The notes under the pieces: generated by a model
What the model was told of the DNA's origin: nothing
Databases searched by the model: none
Seen by the model: the letters and a program-made list of their open reading frames with translations, nothing else
In this document: positions 48,401-60,400 of the stretch, one piece after another
How positions within the stretch are numbered: the first letter of the stretch is position 1
How the letters are laid out: each line of letters opens with the position of its first letter
Assembly: GCF_905171765.1 (NCBI RefSeq)
Contig: NC_053393.1
Coordinates: 68,479,371 to 68,543,370, forward strand
From: Bufo bufo
Taxonomy: Eukaryota; Chordata; Amphibia; Anura; Bufonidae
Direction: 5' to 3'
DNA length: 64,000 nt
Program-made: the position numbers and the translations under genes

Positions 48401-51400
48401 TTTTGAAGACGGATCCGTCTTCAAATGCTTTCAGTTCACTTGCGTTGTTACGGATCCGGCGGGCACCTCCGGCAAATGGAGTACACGATGGATCCGGACA
48501 ACGCAAGTGTGAAAGAGGCCGTGGCAGATCATAGTCAACCTGGAGTTTAGCAAATTTACTTCTAAATAAAATTACAAGGCAAATATTCATCAAAACTGTT
48601 GGAGGTAACATATAAAAGTAAAATATATTAGTAGTAGATTACCCAAGGGCTTCCTTAGAGCAGAACTCCATTAGAGTTATGAGGCACTGCAGGTTCTTGT
48701 CAAGGCTGAAGACATGGGCGACTGCAGACCGGCCTATGGGATTGAAGGTGATCAGGTAAAGGTTGTGCAGTATGCTCAGCAGGTTGAGGTGGTCGGCCTC
48801 CTCTGTGGCTGTACAATGTTGGAAGTGGTGAAAGAGCTCAGAGATGTACTGCAGAGCCTGGGTGGCATTCAGAAGCCACAAGGCACACGAGTCCTCGTTG
48901 TTCGCCTCTGACTGCAGAAGGTCATCTTGATCTTGCTCCGATGCCTGACACAGAGCCCTGGCGATCAGATTTGTTGCTTCATTCTCGAATAACAGAAACA
49001 GGAGTCCTTTCTGAGACTGCGCCAAAAACTGAAGAATTTCCCTAATGGTGTGAAGAATACCAGGATGGGAAGTAGTCCCGGGTAATGATAGGAGTAATGT
49101 GGCGGACTCCAGGAACTGGTGATTGTGGAGGTACCTGAGAGAAAACATCAAAAACTTAGTCAACACATACACCCTTCACATGAAGCCCTGTCACCATCTA
49201 AAAGCCCACCTGCTTGCTTCTTCCGGGGCCATGACTGGAAGTATTAAAAAGGTACACATGACTATGTGTCAACACGCATTCTATTTAAAGGGGTTTTCTA
49301 GTTTTTTTTTATTTTTATATTGATGGTCTTAGGATAAGCCAACAATATGGCAATAGTGGGAGTCACTCTCAGCACCCCCACCAATCAGTGGCCTCTCCAG
49401 TTAGCTGATCAAGAAGGGTGCAGCGACTCCCACCAACCTAATATTGTTGGCTGTCAATATAAAAGTCCCCAAAAACCCTTTAAGACTAATACTGGCGGAT
49501 TTCCACAAAAGCTAGGCGATCTGGCAGAGCCAGCCACGAGCATTTAAAGGGGTATTCCCATGACAGACAATGGGGGCATATCACCAGGCTATGCCCCACT
49601 GTTTGATAGGTGTGGGTCCACAAACACCGAGAACGGAGCGGGGAGAGCGCCAGAGGGCGCACTGCAGATGCTCAGCCTCCCTCCATTCATTTCCATGGGG
49701 CCAGTGAAAATAGCCGAGCACTGGCTCCGTTATTTCCGTCGGCCCCATAGAAATGAATGGGACAGGTGGCCGGGCAAGTGCGTGCACTCCCATTCACTTG
49801 TATGGGGAGAGCGCTTGGCAGTGACCGGACCCCGGGAGACCTGAGGTCCTCCAGCCACCACTCTCCACGCTCTGTTCTCGGCGTAGGTAGGGGTCCCAGA
49901 GGTGGGACCCACACCTATCAGACAATGGGGGGTATATCCTAGCGATATGCCCCCATTGTCTGTGATGGGAATACCCCTTTAAATCTCTTTTAATGGAAGC
50001 TGGACGATCCCTTTGGATTCAGCTCCTATATCTCTGGTGATAACAGTAGAAGAAATGGGAGATGTAGCAATTCCTTCCCCCAAATTAGTGCTGTAAACAC
50101 GAGCAGCAGGCACCTTACCTAAACAGAATGGGATAAGGGTCATCTCGTTCTGGGGGTCCAGTGATTCTGGCGGACGTTGGGAAAGATTTCACAGGAGGCT
50201 GGATCATGCAGTGAGGTGCAGTCTCTAAAAGGTGAAAAATCTCATTGAGGAGACCCAGTAGTTTCTCCAAGTCTCCTTCACTTATACTAGAGGACTCTAA
50301 GAAATGATCCATATCCATGGGAACCTCCGCCTCATTGTCATAGTCCCGACTTGGCTTCTCTCCTGCAGCCGGCGTTTCTTGCTCAGGATCCCTGTTGTCA
50401 GCAGGAGGTGGAGGAGTGCTGTCTGCTAGCTGGTCTGCCAGTCTCTTCACATCAGAAAGGATTTCATAAAAATGACACTTCTGGAGGACGGCAGAGCAAG
50501 CTGTGAAGACCCTGACAGTCTGGTCCATCAAGATCAGCTCCAGGAGTCTCTGGTAGCCACTTTTTCCTTGTGAATCTAGAGGATTTTTCAGAAACGCATC
50601 CATTCCCTCAGTGATGCTGAGGATACCATCCAAGGACTTAAAAGCATTTAGTTTGAGGGAGGATGACACGTGCTCCGCAAACAAAAGGTCATATAACTTG
50701 CCAATGACATCTGCCTTTAGCAGAGACTGGATTCCCCGAGTGCCACATTCTGCAAGCGATGACACCAGCTTTGTGCCTGCTTTGAGCTGCCGTACATTCA
50801 ATGCAATTGGCTGCTGGAGAGCAAGCTGTAAGTCCAGCGCTTGCATGGCCCAGTCCACTAACTGGCTCAAATGGTCTCGGCTTGGCTCTTTCAGCTCAAG
50901 AAAACTTAACCCTTTAACTATTAAGCTAGGTACTTCTTCCAGTGCAGTCACCCACTTTGCACCTCTGTCATCCTGATAGAGATCGAGCAGCTCCAATAGC
51001 TTCACGGACACTTCACTAGCCCCAGAGGTGTCCTTGTCAAGGTCCTGGTCTCGAAGCTTGTTAATTTCGTTTTCAAAAGCAGTTCTGTATGGACAGCTAA
51101 AGTAAAGAAGGGGACCCAAGTCTCGGTCATAAGGGTCATAGGTCATAGTGGGTACAGAAGCTAAATCCTCCGGCGTATAGTCAATATCAAAACTTGGATA
51201 TTTAAATGCCTCCCGTTCAAAGTCTGCAATTCCGTCTTCATCACTCGAAATCTGTTCGTAACCATCGTCTCCTGAAATCCACAAAATCTTATATGAAAGA
51301 AGGTAAAAACTGGTGCAAATAAAAACGGCATCAGCTGCCAACAGCAACCAAACTGGTTCTTATAGGTTCAAAGCAGCCCCATACCTCTGTAATTGCTCTT

Positions 51401-54400
51401 AGAAATGACTAAATTGATAACTGGGTGACACAGTTCCCCCTTGTCAATGGGACACATTCTGACACAGTCACTATCCAATCAGTGCTGGCAGTATTGGTCC
51501 AATGACTATTTATACATACATCTCCAAGAGTAATGTTAGAGAGAAAGCGCCATGCAGAGTGTCCCATTGTTATTTCGTGGAGAATCCAAGGATTTTCTAG
51601 AACAGACACGTCAGGATATCTGACGGGTCTTCCGGGGTTTTACAATTGATGACCTATCCTCAGGATAGGTCATAAATATCAGATTGGTGGGGGTCTGACA
51701 CCTGGCACCCCCAACGATCAGCCAGTTGATGAGAAGGCCACACTCTGAATGGGACGGCTTGTAATCACACCTGCTCGTCACTGTGATGTCGACGGCCAGC
51801 AGGTAAACAATGAAGGGAAGGCTGCAGTCTAACTGGCTGATCGGCGGGGGTGATTAATATTAAAATCCTTGAAACCCATTTAAAATTAATGACTCTAAAA
51901 GCCCTTTTACACTGCCCGAACATCGGGCAGGTTATCGCTAACATGCGTTCATACGAACGCTTGTTAGCGATAATCTGCGGTGTAAAGGTGGCACAGATCA
52001 CTCAGTGAATGAGCTAAATGCCCGTTCATTGGGTAATAGGACCACCTAAACCATGGTTTGCCAGCAGCAGATCACAGTGATTCTGTATGGGGACAAGCGA
52101 TAGCATTAGCAATTGCTTCTCGCCATACTGTGGAGATCGCTGCATGTTAATGCAGCAGCCTCCTCCACTGATAGATGATTGTAGGGAAGGAACGCTTCCT
52201 TCCTGACAATCGTTTGCTCAGTTGAGCAGTGTAAAGGAGCCCAAGGACCTCAATTCTTCTATGGCTGCTTCAGGAGAACAGTGAAGATGACAACTCATAA
52301 AAACCAAAATCACCTTCAATTTCTTCCTCGTCACCCTCTTCGTCTTCATCCTCATCTGCAATGCTGTCCCCTGTTTGTACATCGTCCTCATCATCGTCGT
52401 CCTCCTCATCGGCATTGAGGTCATCATCCTCTTCATCCTCCTCATCATCTTCATCACCATCATCCTGAGGATCATCGTCCCCATCCTCTTCATCTGTGTA
52501 AGTGCCATCAGGGTGAACAGACACTCTATCTGGAGATATCGGCTCAAAGTAACCTTCCCGTTGTTCTCGATCATCCTCCTTTTCTCCGCCTAGTGTAAAA
52601 AGAACAATAAAATATGTGTTCAATTAAAAATCCAAGCTTTCCATTCCTAAAGATCTGCATTATTTTCTGTGAAATCAGGAACACTCACAGCAAAACAGAG
52701 AAGCACTTTCTTTCTTATTTGGAGACTAAGAAATCGTTCTATACCTTAGTTGACCCATGCCTTCTGAGTAAGGACGCAATTACTTATATAAAGCAGTTAA
52801 AGTAATAGCAGCCATTCTCTAGTATAAAATTGATTGAGAGCCTTATTCATGCAGGAGAGGGCGAAGATCAAAGATAACAAAGATAAAGCTAAAGATGCGA
52901 GCGACGAAATCTATAAGGTCTACCTGCAGCTGGCATTGGCTCATCATCATCGTCATCATCTGGAGGTGGAGGACCAGGTGGAGTTCTAGGCCCCCTTGGC
53001 TGCGGTCTTGGTGGACTACCATTATACTGGTCTTCTTTGTCTTCTTCAACTAAGAAGGGAGAAAGACAAATGATACTAACTAGCCCAATAAGTAGCCACC
53101 AGCAGGCAATGAAGCACAAAAGGCAATTAATTATCAACAGGCCAATGCCAAATCTGTAGAACTCCATCCAAGATGCAAAATGTATGCAGCAAATATAGAG
53201 GCAGGTGGGCTTATTAAAGGGATTTTCCAATACTTAAATACTGATCCTTAGCATAGGTCACCAATATAAATTTGGTGGGGGGGGGCGACTCCCGGCACCC
53301 CTGCCAATCAGCTAAGGGAGCTGCAGTACACCGAGGCCAACAAAGTACGCGGTGTAATTGCCAGGAAATGTAGTACAAACTCGATTCCATCCACTCTAGG
53401 GCTCACGCACACAACCATTGCTGCTTTGCGGTCCACAAGGCACGGATACTGGCCTGTGTGCTCCGCCTTTTGCAGAACAGCCAGACCATAATAGAACAGT
53501 CCTATCTTTGTACGTAATGCGGACAATAATAGAACATGTTCTTTTTCTGGTAGGGACATGCGGATATACGGACATAGAATGAACGCGGAGTCATTCCTGC
53601 TTTTTTGCAGCCCCACTGAAGTGAATGGTTCCACAAACAGGCCGCAAAAAAATTGACACGGACAAAAATGAAGTGTGCATGAGCCCTTAACGGGACTGAG
53701 CTTGCAGTATGTTTCCCAGCCACTACACAATGAATGAAGTTTTGGATTTGGCAATTTAATAGAAATACTCAAGCTTACCATGCTTGGGATTCCTTTTCAG
53801 CCCAATCGGTTGGTGCTGAGGAGGTGGTGGCGGCGGCGGTGGGGGTGGCGGAGAGTCTCGTTCATGGTTGAGAATAACTCTGTCCACTGATCCGTACACG
53901 GCAATAGTCAGGCAATTGTACCAACCCTTGAGCACAAGCCCATCTGTATTAACCTGAAACATTTCAAAAATTGGATTTTTGTTCTTGCTCCATTCAACAG
54001 CTTGTGTCCCTTTTTGTCAGTACTTTTCCTCCCACCAAAATAACGGATTTCTGACAGAAGTGACAAACTGATGCTCAAAATAATGGCTCCGTTTTTTTTT
54101 CTCTTGTCTTCTGATGGATCAGAGAAACGAAAAGCTAAACAGTGATGTGAACTTGGCCTAAACTAAAAGTGATTAGCTCAGCATCTGCAGGAGGGGTATA
54201 TGGAAAGAGCTAACTCTGTAGCTGCTTGCATCACCCAACTTCTATAACCCTCAATAGAGAAAGTTGCGCACAAGCTTGATCCACTCTCCATTGATTTCAG
54301 TGGTAAGAAAAAGGTCACTGATGGCGGTTTTCATGACATTGGAGGTCATGTGACCTGCATTCTAATAGGTGAGGGTCCCAGATTTGAGACCACCACCTTT

Positions 54401-57400
54401 CATGTATTTGTGTGCAAGGTGGGACTATCCATTTAACGTGCTTCTTGTAACAAGCTGAGTTGTCAGATTTGTGTGTGCATTTGTTCCCCTTTATTTTTTT
54501 TTTAAGTGTCCCATAATGATTTATATTATTCGTTACCTTTCCATTTGGCCGGAAGATGATTGAATTATTCTCATCATATTCCAAGCTGATGAAAAAAAAA
54601 AAAGCATGATCAAAAACATCAACCACATCCAACTGAAACATGTCAACATTGTCATCGACTTACCAGATACAGCTCACATGATTACATGACAGGAACGTCC
54701 TTGTAGAGCAAAGATCAGCAACCTTCGGCACTCCAGCTGTGCTGAAACTACGACTCCCAGCATGCACGCTTGCTTAGCTGTTTTCAGATCTCCCATAAAA
54801 GTGAATGGGGCATGCTGGGAGTTGTAGTTTCACCACATCCGGAGTGCCGAAGGTTACCGATTTCTGTTGTACAGTTTACAGCTGCTCCTGAGGGAGCAGG
54901 GTGCCGGTAGTCAGTGACATCCACACTCCCCACAGGGACGGCAGAGACTGTTTACCACTGCAGTATATGTGATTCCCAACGAGCACCACGTATACAGATC
55001 AAGAAGTGGCCAGGCCGCTTGCTCCTCCCTTCCCAGCGATCACAGGACTGCTGGGTAACGGCAGGAGCTCCACGTCGGCTCTGCAGTGAGAACATACGAC
55101 AATATTTCAAGTCTAAGCAGAAGTCGTTTGTACAAACCTCCCCAGTCTGTCAAAAACAGTGGCGCTCGGCTTATTGACATTGTTGAAGAACAGGTCCAGA
55201 TGAAATGTGTGCGGTGAGGTCTCCCTGCAGGAAGGAATAGACTCATGTTAACCCCGATGCCCGGGAACAGAACATAAGCTTATGGGTCCATTCACACGTC
55301 CGTAGTGTATTGCGGATCCGCAATATACCCGGCCGGCCCCCCCTTATAGAACTGCAATTGCGGACAAGAATAGGACATGTTCTATTTTTCTGCGGAGCCC
55401 CGGACAGTAAGTTCGGGGCCGCGCTCCGGAAATGCAGATGCGGAGAGCACATAGTGTGCTCTCCGCATCCATTCCTTCCCCATTGAGAATTAATGGGTCC
55501 GCACCCGTTCCCGATATTGCGGAATGGATGCGGACCCATTTGCTGACGTGTGAATGGACCCTATTACTGAGAGGGCAGATCAAATGGCTGCTAATGTGGT
55601 CTCCAACTGTAAGTCTCACTTCTTGCTGTCAGTAAATGCAAATATTCTGAACACTCAGTACAAATCAAATACATCTCAAATTTGAGAATCTCCTGTCCGG
55701 AGCGGGGCTTGGCTCTCTTTCACGCAGCAGATTACCCGCACGGCATCCGCTCGCGTGAAAGAGCCCTAAGGCTACCTGCACACATCGCGGAATACGTGTG
55801 GTTTTTCCACGCAGATTCTCGTGCAGAAAAATCCCAGTGTATTACAGGACCAGCAAAGTGTATGAGATTGGACAAATCTCATGTACAGTATGCTTCCTTC
55901 TTACGTGCAGAAATTGACCTGCACGTGGATTTATAATCCCAGAGCGCGCCAATTACGTTTGCCATATTTGGTGTGGATTTCACCCATTTCAATGGAAAGA
56001 AGAGATCTGCAGCAAAACCACATCAAATCCGCACCAAAAATCACAAGTAACATGCGGTTTGGGAGCGGAAATGCACAGACATCTGCGCGGATCTTCTGCA
56101 TGTTTACCCACGCCTGTATGCAGGTAGCCTAAGCACACGTTCACCAGCGGCAGATCTCAGCGACTATCACAATCATCTGAATAAGGTCGCCAAATTTCAT
56201 GTGCACGCTGCAGAAACAACCCTATTCAGATGTGCTGCAGAAACAAGTCTGCGGTGTGTGAACCTATACCAGCAGCACAGACATCTACCACTGTAGGTAA
56301 ACTGTACCAGCCTAGACTCTAGTCTGTTCGGCTTACAGAAGATAAAGCTTTAAGTAACCTTGACAACATTTCCATTCATTAACAGCAAGAAGAGATCTTG
56401 AAATAAAATGAAACAACTTCTATTAAAAAGTCTGGATGAGGCTAGGTTCTGACATGTATTATGGCATCTGTATTTGACAGAAGCCACGGGGCTCTGCTGG
56501 ATCCACAGTACAATGGATATCAATGGTGCCAGATGGACCCCGATGACATAAGGAGGTCTTTGGGCCGTGGTGTCCAGAATCTCTCTACACACAGCGATGT
56601 AACGATCAAACACGTAGCGCTCACCCGTACGCCCTGCTGTCCGGCAGGTTGTTGTGCGCTCTGACCCCAGGTGGGATAACTCGGACTTCATTGATGTACA
56701 CGACACATGGGAATCGGACCACGTCTACGTTACTCCCTTGCTGTAAATACAACATAATAAACGCAGAATTAGATTAGGGTTTATAGGAATATTGGACGTA
56801 TTTTCACCAAGAAGCAGCCTCATCGAGGGAAGGCGCTGACAATTACATAATTCGTGCTTTGCTGAAAACAGGGACCCTTCGTTCTCGCGGCGATCTGCTC
56901 CAGCTAATAGGGGTCCTGATAGAGGTACCCCCTCCAACACAATCTATATGTCCCCCCCCCTTCCCTGTCGATCAGCTGTTTGAAGAAAAGGCTGTGCTCG
57001 TGCCAGCTCCACCTTTCCTACCCTGTTGACATCGCAGCGGTGAGCGGAGCAATTACAAGAAGCAGTCCCATTCACTTCTATGGGACGGCTCCTTTCCAAT
57101 CAAGTGTATAGGAACGAGCCGTTCCATAGAGGTGAATGGGACGGCTTCTTGTAATGACACCGCTCACCGCTGCGATGTCGACGGCGAGCAGGTAAGCAAT
57201 GAAGGGAAGGCAGCTCTCTCTAAACAGCTGATCGGTGAGGTGCCCAGTGTCAAACCCCGCCAATCTGATATTGATGACCTATCCTGAGGACAGGTCATCA
57301 ATATTAAAATCCCAGAAAACCCCTTTAAGTGAACAGGGCTAAACTGCAATACCAAAAACAGCCTCTATACAATGTATGGCGCTGTGCTTGGTAAGCCTAC

Positions 57401-60400
57401 GAACGTGTGAATGGACACTAATCCTTGAGGATAGATCATCAACATCAGATCGGTGGGGGTACGACACCTAGGACAGTTTTGGGAAGCCGCAGACTACACT
57501 GTCCATGGCCACTGCATCATACGCAGTTCCGTACAAGGTGTAGTGGCCGCGCAGCATTATGCACCACAGGAAACTGCAGTGTACGAGGCCTTCTGCTTCC
57601 ACCTGCATCCTCTGTGTTGTTTCCAGCACTGGCGGCTACTGAAAACAGCTGATAGCGGGAGCGTCGAGTGTCGGACCCCCACTGCATCCTGAGGACAGGT
57701 CATCAATAGCTGGAGCCCAGACAACCCCTTTAAAGCTTCCATGGTCACATGACCGACATAATAGCAGCGTGTTGATCAAAGAGTTCGGCAAAACTGTAAT
57801 ATACTTTATGTTTCAGTTCTTCCCCGGTAACATCTCTGCGCGACATCAGTGTACAGGTAGAGGGGTCACAGTCGTGTACAGGTAGAGGGGTCACAGGCGT
57901 GTGCTGCTCCCAGGTCACAGGCGTGTGCTGCTCCCAGGTCACAGGCGTGTGCTGCTCACAGAGGGGCCCGGCTTACCAGTGTGAATGCACGATAAAGGGG
58001 CGACAGATGTCCAGGCTGCGTCAGTGATGGTTGTCATTTTGAGAAGACACAGATTTAGGCCTCAGGCACACACCCGTTGCCCAGCCGTGCCCGTATTGCA
58101 GCCCGCAAAATACAAGCACCCCACAGAAGCACTGCAGAGTGCTTCCGTGGGGTTTCTCTCCGTGCCTCCGCAACGCAAAAAAATAGAACAGGTTCTATTT
58201 TTTTTGCGGTGCGGACGGATCGCGGACCCATTCAAGTTAGGGCTCTTTCACACTTGCGTTGTTTTGTTCCGGCATAGAGTTCCGTCGTCGGGGCTCTATG
58301 CCGGAAGAATCCTGATCAGTTTTATCCTAATGCATTCTGAATGGAGAGAAATCCGTTCAGGATGCATCAGGATGTCTTCAGTTCCGGACTGGAACGTTTT
58401 TTGGCCAGAGAAAATACTGCAGCATGCTGCGCTTTTTGCTCCGGCCAAAAATCCTGAACACTTGCCGCAAGGCCGGATCCGGAATTAATGCCCATTGAAA
58501 GGCATTAATCCGGATCGGGCCTTAAGCTAAACGACGTTTCGGCGCATTGCCGGAGCCGACATTTCGCTTTTTCTGAATGGTTACCATTGCTGCAAGGACG
58601 GTAAAGTCCTGTTTGCCATGGTAAAGTGTAGTGGGGAGCAGTATACTTACCATCCGTGCGGCTCCCCGGGCGCTCCAGAGTGACGTCAGGGCGCCCCAAG
58701 CGCATGGATCACGTGATCACATGGATCACGTCATCCATGCGCATGGGGCGCTCTGACGTCATTCTGGAGCGCCCCGGGAGCCGCACGGACTGTAAGTATA
58801 CCGCTCCCCGCTCCTACTATGGCAACCAGGACTTTAATAGCGTCCTGGCTGCCATAGTAACACTGAACGCATTTTGAAGACGGATCCGTCTTCAAATGCT
58901 TTCAGTTCACTTGCGTTGTTACGGATCCGGCGGGCACTTCCGGCAAATGGAGTACACGCCGGATCCGGACAACGCAAGTGTGAAAGAGGCCTTAAATGGG
59001 TCTGGATCAGTCTGCGGAATCCGCACGGAAGTTGCCCGTACACTGAAAAATTGCGGTCCCCAATGCACGGAACATCCACGTTACGGCCGTGTGCCTGAGG
59101 CGTTAAGAAAACATTTTGTGGAGGTTGCAGTGCAGCGTTATGACACCTTACTGCTGAGTGTGAACGCTCCCTTAAAGAGGTTCTCCGGGAATTAAGAAAA
59201 TGAAAATACTTAAATATAACAAATATACTCCCAAATACCTTTTATTATTTATAATGGCTCATGTGGTCTAAGGAGCAATCAGGAGAAACAAAATGGCTGC
59301 CGTCCTATCAGTACACACAGCACCTGTCCGAATCACACAGGAGGACAAGGTACTTCACAACACTGAGGTAAAGCGCTGCCTCATCCTCCTCTCTGCTCTG
59401 CTTGTCAGGAATCATGATCCTGAATACAGGTGATAAGATCTTCAGCGGAATCTCTAGGAATTAAGTTCATGAGGAGACATGAAGTACAGAGAGGACGGAC
59501 TATGGGGCTGTGGTAATGGAGACTGCATACAAGTGCTGCTGCTCATTATCCACACCCTCCCCTCTGTACTTCATGTCTCCTCATGAACTCCATTCCTACA
59601 GAGATTCAGCTGAAGATCTTCTCGTCTGTATTCAAGATCATAATCCCTGACAAGTAGAGCAGAGAGGAGGCTGAGGCAGCTCTTTAGCTCAGTGTTGCGA
59701 AGTAACTTGTCCTGCTGTGTGATTAGGACAGGTTCTGTGTGCACTAATAGGACGGCGGCCATTTTATTTCTCCTAATGATTGCTCCCTCCTTCACTTTCT
59801 GGGCTCTGTTCTCTATATAGGTGCGGGTCCCAGCGGTGTGACCCGCACCTATAAGACAATGGGGGCATAACCTAGCGATATGCCCCCATTGTCTATGATG
59901 AGACAACCCCTTTAATACAAGGCACTTACTGATGTATCGTTATTGTCCATATTGCTTCCTTGGCTGTATGGATTCATTTTTCCATCACATTATACACTGA
60001 TCGTTTCCATGGTTATGACCACCCTGCAATCCAGCAGCGGTGGCCGTGTTTGCACACTATGGGAAAAAGTTCTGGCCTATTTGGTGGCAGGGACCGCGGG
60101 AGCACACATTTTCTTATAATGTGCAAGCACGACCACCGCTGCAGGGTGGTCTGTAACCATGGAAACGAGCAGTGTATAATGTGATGGAAAAGTGAATCCA
60201 GACAGAAAAGGAAGCAATATGTACAATCACAATACATTAGTAAGTGCTTTGTATTAACTGTGTCTACATGATAAATGCCATTTACTGAAGTGACACTGTA
60301 AGGTGTCAAATTGTAGGACCATATGAGGGAGTGCTGACTTTTGGCCTCCCTAACCCTTTCATTTCCAGCGGTGTCTGGCAGCGCCCTACTTCCCTCTGCG

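Larger units (their letters stand above)
46579..48642 (-). other. VIRMA intron 9
   Basis: It holds a TAAATGTAAGACAGC inverted block (46870-46950), hairpin-repeat copy 6 (47329-47498) and a 760-base MITE (47761-48520). No other coding. Confidence 0.6.

Noticed and set aside
52375..52593. Plus-strand hydrophobic open frame rich in Ile/Val/Leu
   Set aside because: It is the antisense shadow of the Asp/Glu-rich VIRMA exon 7.
57849..57961. CRISPR-like array
   Set aside because: The repeats are directly adjacent without unique spacers; it is a minisatellite in a vertebrate intron.
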